DNA from: an uncultured Corynebacterium sp.
Lineage (GTDB): Bacteria; Actinomycetota; Actinomycetes; Mycobacteriales; Mycobacteriaceae
NCBI RefSeq assembly: GCF_947253065.1
Contig: NZ_CAMXWS010000004.1
Span: forward strand, 22,739-86,738
DNA length: 64,000 nt
Direction of reading: 5' to 3'
In this document: piece after piece, positions 59,534 to 64,000 of the stretch
Position numbering within the stretch: position 1 is the stretch's first letter
How the letters are laid out: every line of letters begins with the position of its first letter
Position numbers and translations under genes: made by a program
The notes under the pieces: generated by a model
What the model was told of the DNA's origin: nothing
The model's database searches: none
Seen by the model: the letters and a program-made list of their open reading frames with translations, nothing else

Positions 59534-60163
59534 CTAATGCACGCGCGCGTCCTTAGCAGCCCGAACGATGCCGACGCCCCCCATGAGGCCGATGCCGCGG
59601 ATGCGGATGGTGGGTGCGCTGGGCGGAAGGTCGCTCATTGATACGGAGCACGACGGGTGGTCCTCGATGCCGAAGCCGCCCATGATGCCGATGCCTTCAC
59701 TGATCACTCGGACATTCTCCGGGACGATGATCTCCATGCCGCCCATGATGGCGACGGCATTGATGACCGTTTCTTGAGCGGACAGCTTCGCAAAGCGCAG
59801 GTCGAGCAGGTTGCCACCCATCGTGGTGAATGAGTGGTGGTGTGGTGCGATTTGCCAGGACCCTTCGCGGGAGGACCCTCCCATGATCGACAACGTCAGT
59901 GTTGCCCCGCCGCCTGCAGGGGTGATAGCGGGGGAAGGGGCCTGTGGCACGGACGCCGGGACTGATAAATCAGCGGTGAGTGCTTCGAGCTCATCAGCGT
60001 ATGTCACGCGCCAGAGCTGTCTATTGCGTTCATCAAAGTCGTCGATGTTGAGCTGCCCGTCAGCCAATGCGGCAGAGAGAAGGTCCGCTGCTGCCTGTCG
60101 TGCGCTGGTAGAGACACGTTTCCGGGGCAGATTATCGCCTGTCTTTTCAATGTCTGAGGACAT
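59534..60163 (-). CDS. DUF1707 protein with LiaF-like C-terminal domain
   Basis: A 209-residue protein with no membrane helix. Residues 15-65 (STSARQAAADLLSAALADGQ, LNIDDFDERNRQLWRVTYAD) are the DUF1707 domain; after a Pro/Ala linker, residues 95-200 (TLSIMGGSSREGSW, VINAVAIMGGMEIIVPENVR, GIGIMGGFGIEDHP, GIGLMGGVGI) are the IMGG-repeat beta-solenoid of LiaF/cell-wall-stress proteins. A role in sensing envelope stress is inferred from LiaF. It is a single gene, convergent with rpoC. Confidence 0.85.
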   Translation of the reverse strand: MSSDIEKTGDNLPRKRVSTSARQAAADLLSAALADGQLNIDDFDERNRQLWRVTYADELEALTADLSVPASVPQAPSPAITPAGGGATLTLSIMGGSSREGSWQIAPHHHSFTTMGGNLLDLRFAKLSAQETVINAVAIMGGMEIIVPENVRVISEGIGIMGGFGIEDHPSCSVSMSDLPPSAPTIRIRGIGLMGGVGIVRAAKDARVH

Positions 60164-60420
60164 GCATTAAATATAAGGCCGTTGAGCGGAGCTTTCTCGA
60201 CAAAGTGAATTTGCTATTCGAGGGTTGTGTTCAGTAAAGTTTGCCAGGATTCCACTGTCGGACAATCATGTGCGGCGCAAGTGGAAAATGAACTCCACGT
60301 CCACCTCGGACGGTGCGGTGTTCACGTGAAACGGCAGGGCCCCGAAGAAGAGCCCCCATTTTTGCGTGTTTGCACACTGTGCGGTTCAAGGAGGACACCA
60401 GTCGACAAGAAAGTGTTGGT

Positions 60421-60792
60421 ATGCCAACTATTCAGCAGCTGGTCCGCAAGGGCCGCCACGATAAGAGCAAGAAGGTGGCAACTGCTGCGCTGAAGGGCTC
60501 CCCGCAGCGCCGCGGCGTGTGCACCCGTGTGTACACCACCACCCCGAAGAAGCCGAACTCCGCTCTCCGTAAGGTTGCGCGTGTTCGTCTGACCTCCGGT
60601 ATTGAGGTTTCCGCCTACATTCCGGGTGAGGGCCACAACCTACAGGAGCACTCCATGGTGCTCGTCCGCGGTGGTCGTGTGAAGGACCTCCCGGGTGTTC
60701 GCTACAAGATCGTCCGTGGCGCACTGGATACCCAGGGTGTCAAGGACCGCAAGCAGGCTCGCTCCCGTTACGGCGCGAAGAAGGGACAGTAA
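60421..60792 (+). CDS. rpsL: 30S ribosomal protein S12
   Basis: A 123-residue S12: MPTIQQLVRKGRHDKSKK, PKKPNSALRKVARVRL and LVRGGRVKDLPGVRYK. Lysines at positions 43 and 88, where streptomycin resistance changes occur, are the sensitive type. The frame is open to 60313, but MPTIQQLVRKG is the universal N-terminus. The 257-base region before it holds the promoter of the rpsL-rpsG-fusA unit. Confidence 0.98.
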   Translation: MPTIQQLVRKGRHDKSKKVATAALKGSPQRRGVCTRVYTTTPKKPNSALRKVARVRLTSGIEVSAYIPGEGHNLQEHSMVLVRGGRVKDLPGVRYKIVRGALDTQGVKDRKQARSRYGAKKGQ

Positions 60793-60798
60793 AGAACA

Positions 60799-61266
60799 AT
60801 GCGTAAGCAGCAAGCTCCGAAGCGTCCCGTAGTCAAGGATCCGGTTTACGGTTCCGAGCTGGTCACCCAGCTGATCAACAAGATCCTGAAGGACGGCAAG
60901 AAGTCCACCGCACAGCGCATCGTTTACGGCGCGCTTGAGATCTGCCGTGAAAAGACCGGCACCGACCCGGTGGGCACCCTGGAAAAGGCACTGGGCAACA
61001 TCCGTCCGGACCTCGAGGTTCGCTCCCGCCGTGTTGGTGGCGCTACCTACCAGGTTCCGGTTGAGGTCCGCCCGGGCCGTTCCACCACCCTCGCTCTGCG
61101 TTGGATGGTCACGTTCACCCGCCAGCGCCGCGAGAACTCCATGACCGAGCGTCTCGCTAACGAGATCCTGGACGCATCCAACGGTCTCGGCGCATCCGTG
61201 AAGCGTCGCGAGGACACTCACAAGATGGCAGAGGCCAACCGCGCCTTCGCTCACTACCGCTGGTAG
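60799..61266 (+). CDS. rpsG: 30S ribosomal protein S7
   Basis: A 155-residue S7: MRKQQAPKRPVVKDPVYGSE, RRVGGATYQVPVEVRPGR and the basic C-terminus HKMAEANRAFAHYRW. It binds the 3' domain of 16S rRNA. It lies six bases after rpsL. Confidence 0.98.
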   Translation: MRKQQAPKRPVVKDPVYGSELVTQLINKILKDGKKSTAQRIVYGALEICREKTGTDPVGTLEKALGNIRPDLEVRSRRVGGATYQVPVEVRPGRSTTLALRWMVTFTRQRRENSMTERLANEILDASNGLGASVKRREDTHKMAEANRAFAHYRW

Positions 61267-61286
61267 TTTCCCGCTGCGCTGTGTGC

Positions 61287-61318
61287 GGCGTCGAAAAGCA
61301 AGCATGCTTATCGACGCC
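61287..61318. repeat. Stable hairpin between rpsG and fusA
   Basis: GGCGTCGA (61287-61294) pairs with TCGACGCC (61311-61318), and AAGCA/TGCTT pair inside, with loop AGCA. There is no T-run; it may be a processing or feedback site in the rpsG-fusA spacer. Confidence 0.65.
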
Positions 61319-61478
61319 CACCTGGCCCGAAGATTCACCTCTTCCTAATGCCAGATCAGCGTTTAAGTGGCACAATCGACCAAGGAAATATCCGAAAAAG
61401 GCGTCTAGGGTCGCACCGGGTAGAACCGGGATCACGGCTCCCAAGGGCGTCTACGACATATGAGTTGGGGTACACAAC

Positions 61479-63602
61479 GTGGCACAAGAAGTGCTTAAGG
61501 ACCTGAACAAGGTCCGCAACATCGGCATCATGGCCCACATCGATGCTGGTAAGACGACGACCACCGAGCGTATTCTCTTCTACACCGGTATCAACCGTAA
61601 GGTGGGCGAGACCCACGACGGTGCTTCCACCACTGACTGGATGGCACAGGAGAAGGAACGCGGCATCACCATTACCTCCGCTGCCGTGACCTGCTTCTGG
61701 AACAACAACCAGATCAACATCATCGACACCCCGGGCCACGTGGACTTCACCGTTGAGGTCGAGCGTTCCCTGCGCGTGCTCGATGGCGCTGTCGCCGTCT
61801 TCGACGGTAAGGAAGGCGTTGAGCCGCAGTCCGAGCAGGTGTGGCGTCAGGCTGCTAAGTATGACGTTCCGCGTATCTGCTTCGTCAACAAGATGGACAA
61901 GCTGGGCGCTGACTTCTACTACACCGTCGGCACCATCGTCGACCGCCTCGGCGCTAAGCCGTTGGTTATGCAGCTGCCGATCGGCGCTGAGGATGAATTC
62001 GACGGCGTCGTCGACCTCCTTCAGATGAAGGCCATCACCTGGCGCGGCAAGACCGAGATCGGTACCGAGGGCACCATTGAGGAGATCCCGGCCGACCTGC
62101 AGGAGAAGGCTGAAGAGTACCGCGAGAAGCTTCTCGAGACCGTCGCTGAGTCCGACGAAGAGCTCATGGAGAAGTACTTCGGCGGCGAGGAGCTCACCCT
62201 CGAGGAGATCAAGGGTGCAATCCGTAAGCTGACCATCAACTCCGAGGTCTACCCGGTCTACTGCGGTACCGCTTACCGCAACAAGGGCGTTCAGCCGGTT
62301 CTCGACGCAATCGTCGACTTCCTGCCGAACCCGCTCGACGTCGGTGAAGTCAACGGCACCGCCATGGACAGCGGCGAGCCGATGACCCGTAAGCCGTCCG
62401 TCGACGAGCCGTTCTCTGCACTGGCATTCAAGATTGCTGTGCACCCGTTCTTCGGCAAGCTCACCTACGTGCGCGTCTACTCCGGCCAGGCAATCCCGGG
62501 CGAGCAGATGCTCAACTCCACCAAGAACAAGAAGGAGCGCGTGGGCAAGCTCTTCCAGATGCACGCGAACAAGGAGAACCCGGTCGAGCACGCTGACGCC
62601 GGTAACATCTACGCGTTCATCGGTCTGAAGGACACCACCACTGGTGACACCCTCTGCAACCCGGACCACCCGATCATCCTGGAGTCCATGGACTTCCCGG
62701 ATCCGGTGATCCAGGTCGCCATCGAGCCGAAGACCAAGGCTGACCAGGAGAAGCTGGGCACCGCTATTCAGAAGCTCGCTGAAGAGGACCCGACCTTCAC
62801 CGTCCGTCTTGATGAAGAGTCCGGCCAGACCGTCATCGGCGGCATGGGCGAGCTCCACCTCGACGTCCTCGTCGACCGCATGAAGCGCGAGTTCAAGGTC
62901 GAAGCAAACATCGGCTCCCCGCAGGTTGCTTACCGCGAGACCATTCGCAAGAAGGTCGAGTCCCTCGACTACACCCACAAGAAGCAGACCGGTGGTTCCG
63001 GCCAGTTCGCAAAGGTCATCGTCACCATCGAACCGTACGAGCCGGACCCGGAGACCCTGGAAGAGGGCGAGTCCGCAACCTACAAGTTCGAGAACGCCGT
63101 CACCGGTGGTCGCGTGCCGAAGGAATACATCCCGTCCGTCGACGCTGGTATCCAGGACGCAATGCAGTACGGCTACCTCGCTGGCTACCCGCTGGTCAAC
63201 ATCAAGGCAACCCTCGAGGACGGCGCCTACCACGACGTCGACTCCTCCGAGATGGCCTTCAAGCTGGCTGGTTCCCAGGTCCTGAAGGAAGCTGTCGCTA
63301 AGGCGAAGCCGGTCCTCCTCGAACCGATGATGGCCGTCGAGGTCGTCACCCCTGAGGAGTACATGGGCACCGTTAACGGTGACATCAGCTCCCGTCGTGG
63401 CCAGGTCTACGCCATGGAAGACCGCTCCGGCGCCAAGGTCGTCAAGGCAAAGGTTCCGCTTTCCGAGATGTTCGGCTACATCGGTGACCTCCGCTCCTCG
63501 ACCGCAGGCCGCGCGAACTTCACCATGGTGTTCGACTCCTACGCCGAGGTCCCCAGCAGCATTGCTCAGGAGATCATCGACGAGCGCAACGGCAACGCCT
63601 AA
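61479..63602 (+). CDS. fusA: Elongation factor G
   Basis: A 707-residue translocase. GTPase motifs: AHIDAGKTTTTERIL (G1), GITITSAAVT (G2), DTPGHVDFT (G3), NKMDKLGA (G4). Domains II-V follow, ending with GDISSRRGQVYAMEDRSGAK and FGYIGDLRSSTAGRANFTMV. The GTG start (VAQEVLKDLNKV) lies 212 bases after rpsG. Confidence 0.98.
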   Translation: MAQEVLKDLNKVRNIGIMAHIDAGKTTTTERILFYTGINRKVGETHDGASTTDWMAQEKERGITITSAAVTCFWNNNQINIIDTPGHVDFTVEVERSLRVLDGAVAVFDGKEGVEPQSEQVWRQAAKYDVPRICFVNKMDKLGADFYYTVGTIVDRLGAKPLVMQLPIGAEDEFDGVVDLLQMKAITWRGKTEIGTEGTIEEIPADLQEKAEEYREKLLETVAESDEELMEKYFGGEELTLEEIKGAIRKLTINSEVYPVYCGTAYRNKGVQPVLDAIVDFLPNPLDVGEVNGTAMDSGEPMTRKPSVDEPFSALAFKIAVHPFFGKLTYVRVYSGQAIPGEQMLNSTKNKKERVGKLFQMHANKENPVEHADAGNIYAFIGLKDTTTGDTLCNPDHPIILESMDFPDPVIQVAIEPKTKADQEKLGTAIQKLAEEDPTFTVRLDEESGQTVIGGMGELHLDVLVDRMKREFKVEANIGSPQVAYRETIRKKVESLDYTHKKQTGGSGQFAKVIVTIEPYEPDPETLEEGESATYKFENAVTGGRVPKEYIPSVDAGIQDAMQYGYLAGYPLVNIKATLEDGAYHDVDSSEMAFKLAGSQVLKEAVAKAKPVLLEPMMAVEVVTPEEYMGTVNGDISSRRGQVYAMEDRSGAKVVKAKVPLSEMFGYIGDLRSSTAGRANFTMVFDSYAEVPSSIAQEIIDERNGNA

Positions 63603-63616
63603 ACCGCTCGCCCCAG

Positions 63617-63655
63617 GGTGCTTTCCGCTGGTTGTGTCAGCACGGAAAGCACCCC
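63617..63655. terminator. Hairpin after fusA
   Basis: A 12-bp perfect stem GGGTGCTTTCCG/CGGAAAGCACCC with a 15-base loop. No T-run follows, so termination may be partial. Confidence 0.6.
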
Positions 63656-63993
63656 GCGCCGCGGTAGCGGCCGTGCTGAGAGGCTCACAACCAACGTGAG
63701 ACTTTGAGCCGGCCGTTACCACTAGGTAGGTCCACGCCACGTGGGTCGCCCAAACCAGGTGAAGGAACACTTCAAAAAGATCCCCAACATGGTTTGAAAA
63801 ACGGCGTTAAAAAATCTAGGATCATGTAACTGGCACATTGTGAAATGGCCATTGTTTCCATGCCCGACGCACCGGCACACCGCCCCCAAACGGTGGAACA
63901 CGGTGGACCGCGTGCTAGGAAATGAAAGCAAGGCAAAAGTAAACCACGTGGCTGCGAGAGTCGTAGTCACATGCACGTCCAGGAGGACAAACA
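63656..63993 (+). promoter_or_regulatory. fusA-tuf spacer with tuf promoter
   Basis: 338 bases without a supported gene. TTGAAA at 63794-63799 and TAGGAT at 63817-63822 are separated by 17 bases, an excellent sigma-70-type (SigA) promoter. It would give a tuf leader of about 165 bases. tuf therefore has its own promoter in addition to any read-through from fusA. Confidence 0.7.
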
Positions 63994-64000
63994 GTGGCAA
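63994..64000 (+). CDS. tuf: Elongation factor Tu, first codons only
   Basis: GTG GCA A at the window end, with AGGAGG at 63981-63986, fits the start of EF-Tu (MAK...). Identification depends on the position after fusA and cannot be confirmed from seven bases. Confidence 0.6.

Noticed and set aside
60313..60420. N-terminal extension of S12 from ATG 60313
   Set aside because: The added residues are unlike any S12, and MPTIQQLVRKG at 60421 is the universal start.
1..64000. CRISPR arrays, insertion sequences, integrases or phage genes
   Set aside because: No regularly spaced short repeats, transposase-like or integrase-like proteins were found; the accessory blocks show no flanking mobile genes or tRNA attachment duplications.

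Overview
The window is a piece of a Corynebacterium-type chromosome (Actinobacteria, Mycobacteriales). The evidence is protein family content, with close relatives in corynebacteria and mycobacteria, together with gene order. The order ccdA-resB-ccsB, menA, menE, menB, menC, menD, mgtA, menG, menJ, polyprenyl synthase, tRNA-Thr/Met/Trp, secE-nusG, rplK-rplA, rplJ-rplL, rpoB-rpoC, rpsL-rpsG-fusA-tuf follows the order I remember for the mycobacterial and corynebacterial backbone. Starts are a mix of ATG, GTG and TTG, several mRNAs look leaderless, and coding GC is high.

Regions: 1-3.0 kb is system II cytochrome c maturation. 5-33.5 kb is the menaquinone locus: menA, menE, menB, menC, menD, menG, menJ and a long-chain polyprenyl synthase make and tailor the quinone that feeds the cytochrome bc complex, whose c-type haem is attached by the Ccs proteins. 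Several accessory blocks interrupt this backbone. They are an AAA ATPase behind twin 33-bp operators (8.4-9.7 kb); a two-component system with an ABC exporter (9.7-13.8 kb); a LacI regulator facing a six-gene glycerol-3-phosphate-type uptake operon with a HAD phosphatase and a 2H phosphoesterase (14.1-20.8 kb); a DMT transporter (21-22 kb); and a Phd/PIN toxin-antitoxin pair fused translationally to menC (23.1-23.7 kb).

From 33.6 kb the window holds four tRNAs and the ribosomal protein / RNA polymerase / elongation factor clusters. Between rplA and rplJ sits a second accessory region. It contains a stand-alone colicin E3-type rRNase gene with an overlapping putative immunity gene (39.0-39.5 kb), a class C beta-lactamase-fold hydrolase, and a six-gene operon (40.7-49.0 kb) behind two Zur-like boxes. 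That operon encodes three surface-anchored histidine-motif repeat proteins, a TroA/ZnuA-type lipoprotein, an ATPase and a permease. I read it as a wall-to-membrane zinc relay and consider it the most interesting system here. In its binding protein the wall repeat is inserted, in circularly permuted order, at the place where ZnuA proteins carry their His-rich loop.

No rRNA, CRISPR array, prophage or insertion sequence was seen. All assignments come from reading the sequence; no database search was run.
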